64,000 nucleotides of DNA from Nocardia albiluteola (GCF_018860155.1 NZ_JAHKNI010000009.1:310001-374000), one strand, 5' to 3'. Shown: positions 23,414 to 34,530, numbered from the stretch's first letter. Program-made: numbers and translations. The notes: generated by a model not told the origin, from the sequence alone.

Positions 23414-25420
23414 ATGGTTTCCGATGAAGCGCTCTCCCCGGACGATGCCGGCGCTCGCCGAGACGGCGGCCCCGCAAAAAAGGCCGGGGCGCTGGGGCGG
23501 GGGTCCGTATCCAAGCTCGAGAAGGTCGTCATCCGGTTCGCGGGCGACTCGGGCGACGGCATGCAGCTGACGGGTGACCGATTCACCCACGAGGCCGCCG
23601 CATTCGGGAACGATCTAGCGACACAGCCGAACTTCCCCGCCGAGATCCGTGCCCCCCAGGGCACCCTGCCTGGCGTCTCCTCGTTCCAGATCCAGATCGC
23701 CGACTACGACATCCTCACCGCGGGCGACCAGCCCGATGTGCTGGTGGCGATGAATCCCGCGGCACTGAAGGCGAATCTGGAGGAGCTGCCGCGCGGGGCG
23801 ACCGTCATCGTCAACACCGACGAATTCACCAGGCGTAACTTCACCAAGGTCGGCTACGCCGACGATCCGCTCGCCGACGACACGCTGTCCGATTTCGTCG
23901 TGCATCGGGTGCCGATGACCTCGCTGACGCTCGCGGCCACCGAGCCGACCGGGGTGGGCAAGAAGGACGGCCAGCGCGCCAAGAACATGTTCGCCCTGGG
24001 CCTGCTGTCCTGGATGTACGGCCGTCCGATCGGCGGCACCGAGCAGTTCATGCGGGAGAAGTTCGCCGCGAAACCCGACATTGCCGAGGCCAACATCCTG
24101 GCGCTCCGCGCGGGCTGGAACTTCGGCGAGACCACCGAGGCATTCGCGTCCACCTACGAGGTCGACCCGGCCACGCTGCCCGCGGGTACCTACCGCCAGA
24201 TCACCGGCAACACCGCGCTGGCCTACGGCATCGTCACGGCCGGACAGCTGGCGGGCCTGCAGGTCTTCCTGGGCACCTACCCGATTACCCCGGCCTCGGA
24301 CATCCTGCACGAGCTGAGCAAGCACAAGAACTTCGGCGTCACCACCTTCCAGGCCGAGGACGAGATCGCGGGAATCGGTGCGGCACTGGGCGCCTCGATC
24401 GGCGGCGCGCTCGGGGTCACCAGCACCTCGGGGCCGGGGCTGGCGCTCAAGAGCGAGACCATCGGCCTGGCCGTGATGACCGAGCTGCCCCTGCTCGTCG
24501 TGGATGTGCAGCGCGGCGGCCCGTCGACCGGCCTGCCCACCAAGACCGAGCAGGCCGATCTGCTGCAGGCGCTCTACGGCCGCAACGGGGAATCGCCGGT
24601 CCCGGTGATCGCCCCGCGCTCTCCGGCCGATTGCTTCGCCGCCGCGGTGGAGGCCGCGCGGATCGCACTCACCTACCGCACACCGGTGCTGCTGCTTTCG
24701 GACGGCTCGATCGCCAACGGGTCGGAGCCGTGGGCGATTCCGCAGGTCGCCGACCTCGAGCCGATCGATCCCGGATTCGAACCCGATGCGCCGCACGATG
24801 ATTCGGCCGAGCCCTTCCAGCCGTACGCGCGCGACCTCGAGACGCTGGCCCGCCCCCTCGCGCGGCCCGGCACGCGCGGGCGCACGCACCGCATCGGCGG
24901 CCTCGAAAAGGCCGACGGCACCGGCAACATCTCCTACGATCCGGCCAATCACGAGCTCATGGTCCGGCTGCGGCAGGCCAAGATCGACGGCATCGCGGTG
25001 CCCGATCTCGAGGTCGACGACGGGGGCGACCCCCGGGCCGAGCTGCTGATCATCGGCTGGGGCAGCTCCTACGGGCCGATCGGCGAGGCGTGCCGGCGCG
25101 CCCGGCGTCGCGGGGTGCCCGTCGCACAGGCGCATCTGCGGAACCTGAATCCGTTGCCCGCCAACACCGGTGAGGTGCTGCGCCGGTACCGCACCGTCGT
25201 CGCGCCCGAGATGAACGGCGGCCAGTTGGCGACGCTGCTGCGCGCCCGCTACCTGGTGGACGTGCGGCCGTGGACGAAGATCGCCGGCACCGCGTTCTCG
25301 GCCCAGGAACTCGTCGGAGTGATCGACGCGGCGCTGGACGGCTCCCTGACGGAACTGGAAAACGCCAAGGCCTTCGCCGCCCGCGCGCGGGCCACCTACC
25401 GCACCGCAGGGGGTAACTGA
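23414..25420 (+). CDS. korA: 2-oxoacid:acceptor (2-oxoglutarate:ferredoxin) oxidoreductase, alpha subunit
   Basis: A 668-residue fused gamma-alpha subunit. The N-terminal gamma domain begins at about residue 35 (V-V-I-R-F-A-G-D-S-G-D-G-M-Q), and the alpha (pyrimidine-binding) domain starts near 275 with Y-P-I-T-P-A-S-D-I-L and E-D-E-I-A. With KorB it oxidatively decarboxylates a 2-oxoacid using CoA and ferredoxin. The KorAB type of actinobacteria works aerobically as an alternative to the 2-oxoglutarate dehydrogenase. The first 30 residues are low complexity and start choice is uncertain. It overlaps korB by one base. Confidence 0.93.
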   Translation: MVSDEALSPDDAGARRDGGPAKKAGALGRGSVSKLEKVVIRFAGDSGDGMQLTGDRFTHEAAAFGNDLATQPNFPAEIRAPQGTLPGVSSFQIQIADYDILTAGDQPDVLVAMNPAALKANLEELPRGATVIVNTDEFTRRNFTKVGYADDPLADDTLSDFVVHRVPMTSLTLAATEPTGVGKKDGQRAKNMFALGLLSWMYGRPIGGTEQFMREKFAAKPDIAEANILALRAGWNFGETTEAFASTYEVDPATLPAGTYRQITGNTALAYGIVTAGQLAGLQVFLGTYPITPASDILHELSKHKNFGVTTFQAEDEIAGIGAALGASIGGALGVTSTSGPGLALKSETIGLAVMTELPLLVVDVQRGGPSTGLPTKTEQADLLQALYGRNGESPVPVIAPRSPADCFAAAVEAARIALTYRTPVLLLSDGSIANGSEPWAIPQVADLEPIDPGFEPDAPHDDSAEPFQPYARDLETLARPLARPGTRGRTHRIGGLEKADGTGNISYDPANHELMVRLRQAKIDGIAVPDLEVDDGGDPRAELLIIGWGSSYGPIGEACRRARRRGVPVAQAHLRNLNPLPANTGEVLRRYRTVVAPEMNGGQLATLLRARYLVDVRPWTKIAGTAFSAQELVGVIDAALDGSLTELENAKAFAARARATYRTAGGN

Positions 25421-26499
25421 TGACGATCGTCGAGACCTCGCTCGTCGGCACGGATCTCGGCCTGACCGGGCTGTCCGGAGTGCCGGGCGCGGACGGGCCG
25501 CAGAAGGCGAAGGACTACACCTCCGATCAGGAGGTGCGCTGGTGCCCCGGCTGCGGTGACTACGTCATCCTGGCGACCATGCGCGGCTTCCTGGCCGAGC
25601 TGGGGCTGCGCCGGGAGAATCTGATGTTCGTCTCGGGCATCGGCTGCTCGAGCCGGTTCCCGTACTACCTGGACGCCTACGGGATCCACTCCATCCACGG
25701 CCGCGCGCCCGCGATCGCGACGGGCCTGGCCGTCACGCGGCCCGATCTGTCGGTGTGGGTGGTGACCGGCGACGGCGATGCGCTGTCCATCGGCGGCAAC
25801 CATCTCATCCACGCCCTGCGCCGCAACGTGAACATGACGATCCTGCTGTTCAACAACCGGATCTACGGCCTGACCAAGGGGCAGTACTCGCCGACGTCGG
25901 AGTCCGGCAAGGTCACCAAGTCGACGCCGATGGGTTCGGTGGACCACCCGTTCAACACTCTGTCGGTCGCCCTGGGCGCGGAGGCCTCCTTCGCGGCGCG
26001 GGCGCTGGATTCGGACCGGGCCGGGCTGAGCGAGGTGCTGCGCGCGGCGGCCGAGCATCGCGGCACGTCGTTCGTGGAGATCCTGCAGGACTGCCCGATC
26101 TTCAACGACGGCTCGTTCGATGTGCTGCGCCGCGACAACGCCGAATCGCACCTGATCCGGCTGCGCCACGGCGAGCCGATCCGCTTCGGGGCCGAGGGCG
26201 AATGGGCCGTCGTGCGAAGCGGTTTCGGCCTCGAGGTGGCGGCGGCGAGCTCGGTCGCGGAATCGGAGATCGTCGTGCACGACGCCTACTCCGACAATCT
26301 CGAGTACGCCTATGCGCTCTCGCGGCTCTCGGCCCAGGACCTGTCACACGTGCCGGTCGGCATCTTCCGCAGCGTCACGCGGCCCACCTACGACGACGGG
26401 GTTCGTGCTCAGGCGCAGATCGCGCGCGAACGCACAGCGCCGCAACCGGATTCGCTGCAGCGGCTGCTCTCGGGCAAGGAGACCTGGACGGTCGGCTGA
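25420..26499 (+). CDS. korB: 2-oxoacid:acceptor oxidoreductase, beta subunit
   Basis: A 359-residue thiamine diphosphate-binding subunit starting in a TGATG overlap with korA. The C-P-G-C-G-D-Y motif lies near residue 44. The TPP/Mg site G-D-G-D-A-L-S-I-G-G-N-H is near 113-125, followed by N-N-R-I-Y-G-L-T-K-G-Q. It completes the KorAB enzyme; no ferredoxin gene is adjacent. Length and motifs are typical of the family. Confidence 0.95.
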   Translation: MTIVETSLVGTDLGLTGLSGVPGADGPQKAKDYTSDQEVRWCPGCGDYVILATMRGFLAELGLRRENLMFVSGIGCSSRFPYYLDAYGIHSIHGRAPAIATGLAVTRPDLSVWVVTGDGDALSIGGNHLIHALRRNVNMTILLFNNRIYGLTKGQYSPTSESGKVTKSTPMGSVDHPFNTLSVALGAEASFAARALDSDRAGLSEVLRAAAEHRGTSFVEILQDCPIFNDGSFDVLRRDNAESHLIRLRHGEPIRFGAEGEWAVVRSGFGLEVAAASSVAESEIVVHDAYSDNLEYAYALSRLSAQDLSHVPVGIFRSVTRPTYDDGVRAQAQIARERTAPQPDSLQRLLSGKETWTVG

Positions 26500-26520
26500 G
26501 CTCGGCCAAATACCGATGAT

Positions 26521-26539
26521 CCGGATCTCAATGATCCGG
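26521..26539. terminator. Small hairpin between convergent korB and secreted-protein genes
   Basis: Inverted repeat CCGGATC (26521-26527) and GATCCGG (26533-26539) with a five-base loop. The loop contains the stop codon of the minus-strand gene. A weak bidirectional terminator candidate. Confidence 0.35.
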
Positions 26540-27250
26540 GACGAAGGCGGCCGTGAGCTTCGTGCACAGGTAGGCGAAGCGGGCGCGGTTGGCCTGCTGC
26601 TCCCGCGTGAGGTCCCTGCTGGTGTCCGGTCCGTACACGACCAGGTGGATGTCCTGATCCGGGGTGGGCCCGAGGAAGTCGAGCAGGGTACTGCCGGCCG
26701 AGCCCTCCGCGGGCTCGCCCATATCCGCCGACGCGAGGCTCTTGGCTTCGGCGTAGCTCGCGGTGAGAACGTCGGTCGGGACGTGACCGGCCGCGGGATG
26801 CGGCGCCGCGTGCGCGTCGGTGGTGATACCGACGGCCCGGCCGTCCGCCCGCACCGACAGCGTCGGCGTCGGATCGATGGAACCGGATCCGCCGTGAATC
26901 GTCGTGAGCACCACCGAGAGTGGCGCCTCGACCGGCGCGGCGACCACCGCCGCGGCGGGTGAGGTCGGCGCGGACGGACTCGGCGCCTGCCGGCTCGTCG
27001 TCGGCGCCGCGGGTACCGGCGGTGTGGCGGCGGGGATGTGGGTCGTCGAATCGTTCGGCGGCTCCGGCGTGGCGGAGACCGGCGATTGCGCGGGCGATGC
27101 GGCCGGGCTCGAGGTCGCGGGCGTGGTGGCCGGGGCGTCCGCGGCGGCGGTGCCCGTGCGGCCCGCGCCGAGGAGCAGCACGGCGAGCGCTGTCCCCGCT
27201 ATCAGCGGCCGGACCAGCCCGAATCGTCGTGTCGCCCCGAACCTTCGCAT
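26528..27250 (-). CDS. Secreted Ala/Pro/Ser-rich protein of unknown function
   Basis: A 240-residue protein from the ATG at 27250, with AGGAGA eight bases upstream. A signal peptide with a basic start and hydrophobic core (about residues 14-35) leads into an Ala/Pro/Ser/Thr-rich linker of about 80 residues. A C-terminal domain follows (about 115-240) containing S-V-V-L-T-T-I-H-G-G and D-Q-D-I-H-L-V-V-Y-G-P. A similar layout occurs in mycolata cell-envelope proteins, but no family was recognised. It is followed upstream, in the same direction, by the zinc peptidase gene. Confidence 0.75.
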   Translation of the reverse strand: MRRFGATRRFGLVRPLIAGTALAVLLLGAGRTGTAAADAPATTPATSSPAASPAQSPVSATPEPPNDSTTHIPAATPPVPAAPTTSRQAPSPSAPTSPAAAVVAAPVEAPLSVVLTTIHGGSGSIDPTPTLSVRADGRAVGITTDAHAAPHPAAGHVPTDVLTASYAEAKSLASADMGEPAEGSAGSTLLDFLGPTPDQDIHLVVYGPDTSRDLTREQQANRARFAYLCTKLTAAFVPDH

Positions 27251-27342
27251 GTTCCGCACTCTCCTGTCATCCCTTGCGTCGCCGTCCGGTGATTGTGAAC
27301 CGAGTCTGTGGCTAACTCCGGGCGACGCGCCCGAAAGGGACG

Positions 27343-28263
27343 TCAGCGAAGGGCGGCGGGGTTGTTCAGATCGGTGGCGGAGAAGGTATCGCACGCCCGC
27401 ACCTGGCCGGTGCGGTATCCGGCCATGAGCCACTTCTGGCGTTCCGCGGAGGAGCCGTGCGTCCAGGACTCGGGATTGACCCGTCCGGTTGCCGCCTGCT
27501 GGATGCGGTCGTCGCCGACGGCTGCCGCGGCCGAGAGCGCGTCCTGAATATCCTTGTCCGACAGGGGCTTCAGGAAGGGCTGGCTGCCGCCCGGGGCGGG
27601 GAGCTTGTCGGCGTAGTGCGCCCACAGGCCCGCGTAGCAGTCGGCCTGCAGCTCCAGGCGCACCGAACCGGACGCGGGCCCCTTCGGATCGCGCTGCGCG
27701 CGGCCCGAATCGCCGAGCAGATTCTGGATGTGGTGGCCGACCTCGTGCGCCACCACGTATTCCTGAGCCAGCGGGCCGCCGCTGGAACCGAACTTGTCGA
27801 CCAGCTCCTGGAAGAAGGCGGTATCGAAGTAGGCCGTGCGGTCCGCGGGGCAGTAGAACGGGCCGACCGCGCTGGTGGCCCGCCCGCACCCGGTGCTCAC
27901 CGCGCCGGTGAACAGCGTCACCTGCGGCGGCGTGTAGGCGGTGCGGGTCTGCCGGGGCAGTTCCGTGCCCCACACTGCATCCAGGCTTTGCGTGGTCAGC
28001 ACGACCCGGCAGTCGACGTACCTGTTGGCGTCCGCGCCGGTCCGGCAGTGGGCGGGAGTGCCGGGGGCGGTCTTCGGTGCGGCGGTGGACTGCGCCCCGG
28101 TGATGTCGTGCAGCAGCGAACTCGGATCGCCGCCCAGCAGCAGGGCCAGCACCAGCACGATCAGACCGCCCGCGCCGCCCAGGGCGATCTTGCCGCCCCT
28201 GCCGGGCCCGCCCCCGGACGACACCCGATTCGGATCGATCTGCATGCCCTCGTTGAAGGTCAC
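27343..28263 (-). CDS. Neutral zinc metallopeptidase (YpfJ/Rv2575-like)
   Basis: A 306-residue protein from the GTG that gives V-T-F-N-E-G-M-Q-I-D, the family N-terminus. A Gly-rich segment and one membrane helix (about 22-44) precede the extracytoplasmic domain. The zinc site is V-V-A-H-E-V-G-H-H (HExxH), with the distal E-L-Q-A-D-C-Y-A-G segment supplying the third ligand. The C-terminus has H-G-S-S-A-E-R-Q-K-W. Family members are membrane-anchored peptidases of unknown substrate. It is divergent from aspS. Confidence 0.92.
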   Translation of the reverse strand: MTFNEGMQIDPNRVSSGGGPGRGGKIALGGAGGLIVLVLALLLGGDPSSLLHDITGAQSTAAPKTAPGTPAHCRTGADANRYVDCRVVLTTQSLDAVWGTELPRQTRTAYTPPQVTLFTGAVSTGCGRATSAVGPFYCPADRTAYFDTAFFQELVDKFGSSGGPLAQEYVVAHEVGHHIQNLLGDSGRAQRDPKGPASGSVRLELQADCYAGLWAHYADKLPAPGGSQPFLKPLSDKDIQDALSAAAAVGDDRIQQAATGRVNPESWTHGSSAERQKWLMAGYRTGQVRACDTFSATDLNNPAALR

Positions 28264-28437
28264 CCGTGGCCCTCTCGCCCGCGTTCGATGGGATGGCGCA
28301 CGCGGGCAAGCCGCGCGCAAACTACAGCTTGGCACGGTTGGCGGGGATATCGGTTTCCGGTCGGCGAACGTGTCTCTTTAGGATGGGAGCGCATCCGTCC
28401 ACACCAGCCGATGCACCGAGCCGTCGAAAGGAACCCC

Positions 28438-30243
<1,806 letters not shown>

Positions 30244-30284
30244 GCGCTGCTGCGCGATCCCGCCGGCTCTGCATGCTGGACGGC

Positions 30285-30313
30285 CCCTCCCGGTCTGTAA
30301 TCGGCTGGGAGGG
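30285..30313 (+). terminator. Possible aspS terminator
   Basis: Seven-base inverted repeat CCCTCCC (30285-30291) and GGGAGGG (30307-30313), 42 bases after the aspS stop. Moderate strength, no T-run. Confidence 0.4.
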
Positions 30314-30490
30314 TTCGTCGTACCGGTGGATTCCGGATGCACATCGATCGACCTCCCGGGCTGAACGCCGGTGCACCGGAGTCGATCGGCCTGCGCGAGT
30401 AGCGGATACACGGGCCGGTAGGCGCCGCGTTTCCCGGCTGGGCCGGGGCAGGGGCGTTGCTTCCAGTCCGCTCAGTACTCTGCAGACCGG

Positions 30491-30748
30491 ATGCCTATCG
30501 CTGCCGAGTTGCCGAGAGTCAGGGGCTGCAGGGTGCTGCATGTGACGACGATCCCGGCCGCCGGCTTCGCGGTGGTGGCGGCCACGCTCGGCGAGTGGGA
30601 CAAGGCGCTGCTGTCGATCGTTCAGCTGGCGGTGAACATGGCCGGGATCGTCGTTGCCGGGGTGATCGTGCTGTGGCTGCGCCCTCGCCACGGCAGCGAG
30701 GGCGGGCCGGTGGATCGGGTGAAACGCTGGTGGGTCTCCGTCGAGTGA
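30491..30748 (+). pseudogene. Truncated DUF389-family membrane protein remnant
   Basis: An 85-codon frame. Its part T-T-I-P-A-A-G-F-A-V-V and S-I-V-Q-L-A-V-N-M-A-G-I-V-V-A-G resembles the last two helices of DUF389 (TIGR00341) proteins, which normally run to 300 residues or more. The upstream 250 bases do not encode the missing helices in any frame I could match, so this looks like a leftover C-terminus. A GTG at 30542 could still allow expression of a 69-residue two-helix protein. Confidence 0.55.
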
Positions 30749-31981
30749 CTACAGCGTGAGGCCGTCGGTCAGGGTGCGATACGAGTAGGTCAGCGCCATC
30801 ACGGTGACCGGACCGGCGACCAGCAGACCGATCCCGCACAGCGCGGTCGCCACCGCGGTCAGTACCAGCACCGCGAGCGCGAGCAGGATCAGCTGGCCCA
30901 CATTGGCCAGGACCAGCCGGACACTGGATCGGATCGCGGCGACCGGACTCTGATCCACATCGATCACGAAGTGCAGCGCGAACATACACAGGAATCCGAC
31001 CGCCATGGCCGCGATTACGCCCAGCACGGTTCCCAGCCCCGTGGACACCAGCCCGATTACGGTCGCCAACACGATCATCGACACCACGCTGGCCGCGAAC
31101 ACCCCGAGGGCGACCAGCAAGACGTTGCCGGCGTTGACGAATCCGAAGAACGCCTGGAAATCCGGTGGCGTGCCGTCGGTTTCGTACAGCGCTCCGCGGA
31201 TCATGGCCGCCTGCAACAGCCACACCACCACCGCGACCACCAGGAACATCAGCAGCAGCGGCACCACGGAATTCACCCCGCCGGCCCGGATCACCAGCGT
31301 CACCGCCAGATACGCGACGAAGCCGATCAGCGTGATGGAGATCCACGGAATCGGATTGGCGCGAAAGCGTTCCCACCCGTAGCCCAGGGCGCGGCCGACG
31401 CTCAGCTCGCCAGGAGGGGGTGGCGGAAACCCGCGGGGCGAGGGTGCGGGCTGTGCCTCGGCGCCGGGTGGAACGGACGGCGGCGCGCCGGGAGGACCGG
31501 CGGGCTGCGTGCCGGGGTACGCCGCGCCGGAGGGCCAGGCCGCGGTGGCATCGGGCGGCACGGTTCCGGGGGCGCCGGGGTAACCCGGGAGCGGTGTGTA
31601 GCCCACGGGCTGGCCGTAGCCCGGCTGAGCGGGCTGACCGTACGCGGGCTGTGGCGGTGGGCCGTAGCCCGGCGGCGGCGCGGAAACCGGCCCGCCCGCC
31701 CCGTGGACAGGTGGTATCGGCGCGCCGAACACCGGAGGTGGTGGCGGCGGGGCGGTGACCGCGGGAGCGCCCTGGACGGGTTCGTTGCCGTACTGCGCCG
31801 CGCCGGGTCCCTCGAACTGCGGGTACCCGGCCGGGCCCGCCATCTCGTGCCGTCCGTGACCCGCGTCCTGATACTCGGTGGCCGGGCGCGGGAGATCCCC
31901 CTGCTGTTCGGAGGGGGTGAACTGCTCCTGGGCGCGGTCCCCGGGGCTGCCACCGGGCGCGGACTGTGGGCTGTCGCTCAT
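30749..31981 (-). CDS. Proline/glycine-rich polytopic membrane protein (Rv2560-like)
   Basis: A 410-residue protein. The first 210 residues are Pro/Gly/Ala/Tyr-rich with repeats such as P-G-Y-G-Q-P. Then comes G-E-L-S-V-G-R-A-L-G-Y-G-W-E-R-F and about five to six membrane helices. The layout and gene neighbourhood match the mycobacterial Rv2560 protein. Function unknown; the N-terminal part is presumably disordered and cytoplasmic. The ATG at 31981 has GAAAGG about nine bases upstream. It converges with the DUF389 remnant (adjacent, no gap). Confidence 0.85.
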   Translation of the reverse strand: MSDSPQSAPGGSPGDRAQEQFTPSEQQGDLPRPATEYQDAGHGRHEMAGPAGYPQFEGPGAAQYGNEPVQGAPAVTAPPPPPPVFGAPIPPVHGAGGPVSAPPPGYGPPPQPAYGQPAQPGYGQPVGYTPLPGYPGAPGTVPPDATAAWPSGAAYPGTQPAGPPGAPPSVPPGAEAQPAPSPRGFPPPPPGELSVGRALGYGWERFRANPIPWISITLIGFVAYLAVTLVIRAGGVNSVVPLLLMFLVVAVVVWLLQAAMIRGALYETDGTPPDFQAFFGFVNAGNVLLVALGVFAASVVSMIVLATVIGLVSTGLGTVLGVIAAMAVGFLCMFALHFVIDVDQSPVAAIRSSVRLVLANVGQLILLALAVLVLTAVATALCGIGLLVAGPVTVMALTYSYRTLTDGLTL

Positions 31982-32243
31982 CGTGGGGACCTTTCGATTC
32001 GCCTGATTTTCGGTGTGGCGCACAGCAGTTGGCGATGAGACAACCGGACCCGCCCCACGGTGTCAAACAACCATCGAGTGTACCTGCCCGATATGTCGCG
32101 ATACCGGGATGGCGTGGTGCCGGCGCCGGCCGGGGACCTGCCGTGATGCCGGGACCAGGGTCTCGCGCCGGCGGCCGACCCTTCACACAGACACGCCGGG
32201 CGACGCGCGAAAGGTTGCCGAACCGCTCGCTGAAAGTGACCTC

Positions 32244-33434
32244 ATGCGAGTAACTTGGATCGCGATGACCGCACTATTGGCCGAACGCGCCGCCGAAGTC
32301 GTGTCCGCGGCACAGCATTTGCTCACAAGGCGAATGGGTGCTCCCGTGAAGCTGAGCGATCCGATCGAACTCAGCGGCAGTGGTAGGACAACTGTGCTAC
32401 GTGTGCGTGTTGCGGAGAACGCCTTTTCACTACCCCGTACGCTGATCATCAAGCAGCTGCGTGGCGGCGCGCACGATCGACGCGTCGGGGGCCTGGCGCC
32501 CGGCGTCGCCAGCATCGATTCGGCCTTCCTGCGCGAGGCGGTGTCGTATCAGTTCACCACCGCCCTGAGCAGCGAGCATCGTCCCGGCGCCTATCTGCTG
32601 GCGCACAATCTGGCCGAACGGCTGCTGATCCTGAGCGATCTGGGCGAGAACGCCTCGCTCACCGCCGTGCTGCAGTCCGGAGTCGAGCCGTCCAGCCGCA
32701 ATGCGCTGATGGCCTTCGCGCAGGCGATGGGCCGCATGCACGCCGCCACCGTCGGGCGCGAGGCCGATTTCGTCGCGCTGCTGCGCCGGGTGGATGTGGT
32801 GCATCGCATCGACGGCATCGCCCAGCAGGCCGAGGCGGCCATCGGCGAGGTGCCCGGGCTGCTGATGCGGGAGCTGGGCATCGAGGTGCCCGGCGAGATC
32901 GCGCAGCGGATCGTCGCGGGTAACCGGCTGTTCTCCGCGGGCCGCTATCGCGCGTTCAGCCCCTCGGATCTGTGCCCCGACAACGTCATCCTGAACGAGC
33001 AGGGCGCCCGGTTCCTGGACTACGAATGGGGCGGATTCCGCGATGCCACTTTGGATATCGCGTATGCGCTGGTCTCGTTCCCGGGCTGTCTGTGCGATGT
33101 CGAGCTGTCCCGCGAGCGCGCCCGCCAGCTGGTCGAGGCGTGGCGGTCGGAGGTCGTGGGCGTGTGGCCGAGCCTGGCCGACGACGACGTCCTGGCCGAG
33201 CGGATCCTCGAGGCCCGCCTGATCTGGGTGTGGCTGACCACGTACTGGTTCCTGCCCGCCGATCACGCCCGCATCGCCGCGGCGCGCGAGCACGGCCTGT
33301 CGATCCCGCGGTCGGCGGCCCTGATCAACCGCTGGGCCGCGCTGGCCGAGGACGCCCGCTGCACCGGCGACGACGTGCTGGGCGATTTCGCCGAACACGT
33401 GTCGGCGACGCTCGAGGAGCACTGGGAGGAGTGA
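32244..33434 (+). CDS. Aminoglycoside-phosphotransferase-fold kinase-like protein
   Basis: A 396-residue protein from ATG 32244 (a second ATG at 32265 is possible). It has a kinase-like fold: a lysine in T-L-I-I-K-Q-L as ATP anchor, and a catalytic loop F-S-P-S-D-L-C-P-D-N-V-I-L where the usual H-G-D becomes S-P-S-D while Asp and Asn remain. F-L-D-Y-E-W-G-G supplies the metal-binding Asp. Related APH/choline-kinase-like proteins phosphorylate small molecules; the substrate is unknown here. It stands alone upstream of a TetR gene. Confidence 0.75.
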   Translation: MRVTWIAMTALLAERAAEVVSAAQHLLTRRMGAPVKLSDPIELSGSGRTTVLRVRVAENAFSLPRTLIIKQLRGGAHDRRVGGLAPGVASIDSAFLREAVSYQFTTALSSEHRPGAYLLAHNLAERLLILSDLGENASLTAVLQSGVEPSSRNALMAFAQAMGRMHAATVGREADFVALLRRVDVVHRIDGIAQQAEAAIGEVPGLLMRELGIEVPGEIAQRIVAGNRLFSAGRYRAFSPSDLCPDNVILNEQGARFLDYEWGGFRDATLDIAYALVSFPGCLCDVELSRERARQLVEAWRSEVVGVWPSLADDDVLAERILEARLIWVWLTTYWFLPADHARIAAAREHGLSIPRSAALINRWAALAEDARCTGDDVLGDFAEHVSATLEEHWEE

Positions 33435-33548
33435 TTCGCGCGGCGCGGACGAGTGCGCGCCGGTCCGTGAATCGGGGGCAGTGAGCCGGGCGCCGTCACC
33501 ATGCGCTGCACCGCGGGCCCTCCTTCGGTGACTCGTGTGCAGTCGGAC

Positions 33549-33588
33549 GACTACAGTGGGTTGTGCGCTAATGTAGTCACATGACTAC
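33549..33588 (+). promoter_or_regulatory. Operator-like inverted repeats at start of TetR gene
   Basis: GACTACA (33549-33555) pairs with TGTAGTC (33572-33578), and GTAGTC-ACAT-GACTAC (33573-33588) is a perfect inverted repeat that spans the ATG at 33581. A -10 candidate TAATGT (33569-33574) leaves six bases to the ATG, so the transcript is likely leaderless and the palindromes would permit autorepression. Confidence 0.6.
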
Positions 33589-34207
33589 GGATCGCGCAAG
33601 GAGTCTCGAGCCCGTCGGTGAGGCCCCGGTGGGGCGGGAGGCCGTCGTCGCCGCGGTGCTCGACAGTGCCGCGGATCTGTTCGTCGAACGCGGGCCCGCC
33701 GCGACCTCGATCCGGGACATCGCCGAACGGGCGGGCGTCAACCATGGCCTGGTCTTCCGGCATTTCGGGAGCAAGGAGAAACTGGTCGCCCGGGTGCTGG
33801 ACCATCTGGCCTCGGAGTCGCTCGCCGCGTTCGGCCAGTCCGAGGTCGGCGACCGGTCGCTGCTCGACGCCCGCCCGCGCCGGCACCTGACCGTGCTGGC
33901 CCGCAGCATTCTGGACGGATACCCGGTCGCCACGATGCAGCAGGACTTCCCGGTCATCGCGCGGCTGATCGAGCGGGCCCGCCCCTTCCACGGCACCGAT
34001 CACGACGCATCCCTGGCGGTCGCGCACGTCGCGGCGCTCGAACTGGGCTGGCAGCTCTTCGGCCCGTTCCTGCGCGGCGCGGCAAACCTCGGGGACATGT
34101 CCGACGCGGCGCTGCAGGACGATATCGACGCCGAGGCGGCCCGGATCTTCCTGTCCGACCACGCCGAGCGCAGCGATCTCCGCGCGAGCAGCCGCTCGGA
34201 GCGGTGA
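33581..34207 (+). CDS. TetR-family transcriptional regulator
   Basis: A 208-residue protein. The HTH is at about residues 22-68 (A-A-D-L-F-V-E-R-G, T-S-I-R-D-I-A-E-R-A-G-V, L-V-F-R-H-F-G-S-K-E-K-L). The C-terminal ligand-binding domain has no assignable inducer. It is alone on its transcript, and inverted repeats across its own start codon indicate autoregulation. Possible targets are the flanking phosphotransferase or rarA, which is a guess. Confidence 0.92.
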   Translation: MTTDRARSLEPVGEAPVGREAVVAAVLDSAADLFVERGPAATSIRDIAERAGVNHGLVFRHFGSKEKLVARVLDHLASESLAAFGQSEVGDRSLLDARPRRHLTVLARSILDGYPVATMQQDFPVIARLIERARPFHGTDHDASLAVAHVAALELGWQLFGPFLRGAANLGDMSDAALQDDIDAEAARIFLSDHAERSDLRASSRSER

Positions 34208-34380
34208 CGCTCCTGGCCGCGCGTGAACCGCCGGCGGTTGGAGGGCAGGTCGAGGCGCGCACAGAAGGGCGTGCGAAATGTGTCGGTGTGCGCCGGTACG
34301 GTTGGATTCGTGAGTAAGTCCTCCACCAGCCTCTTTCATCCGCCGTGCCTCCAGGTGTCGGTGGGGTGGAGTCGTGAGCG

Positions 34381-34530
34381 GAGCGAGCCATCGACACAGT
34401 GCGCGTCGCGCACGCCGGAGCCGAGCGCCAGCGAGGTGCGGGTGTGAGCGGAGCGCAGCGGAGCGAGCCATCGACACAGCGCGCGTCGCGCACGCCGGAG
34501 CCGAGCGCCAGCGAGGTGCAGGCGTGAGCG
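34381..34530. repeat. Tandem 80-bp-period repeat carrying the rarA start codon
   Basis: Two near-identical 70-base copies (34381-34450 and 34461-34530) separated by ten bases. They differ at about three positions. Each ends in GTGAGCG, and in the second copy that GTG (34524) is the rarA start. The stretch 34208-34380 before it shows no gene. GGAGCCGAGCGCCAGCGAGG inside each copy is of a kind I recall as a dispersed repeat in actinomycete intergenic regions. Confidence 0.8.

Noticed and set aside
27457..28437. N-terminal extension of aspS of over 300 residues
   Set aside because: It is antisense to the zinc peptidase gene; the GTG at 28438 has a ribosome site and matches the AspRS N-terminus.
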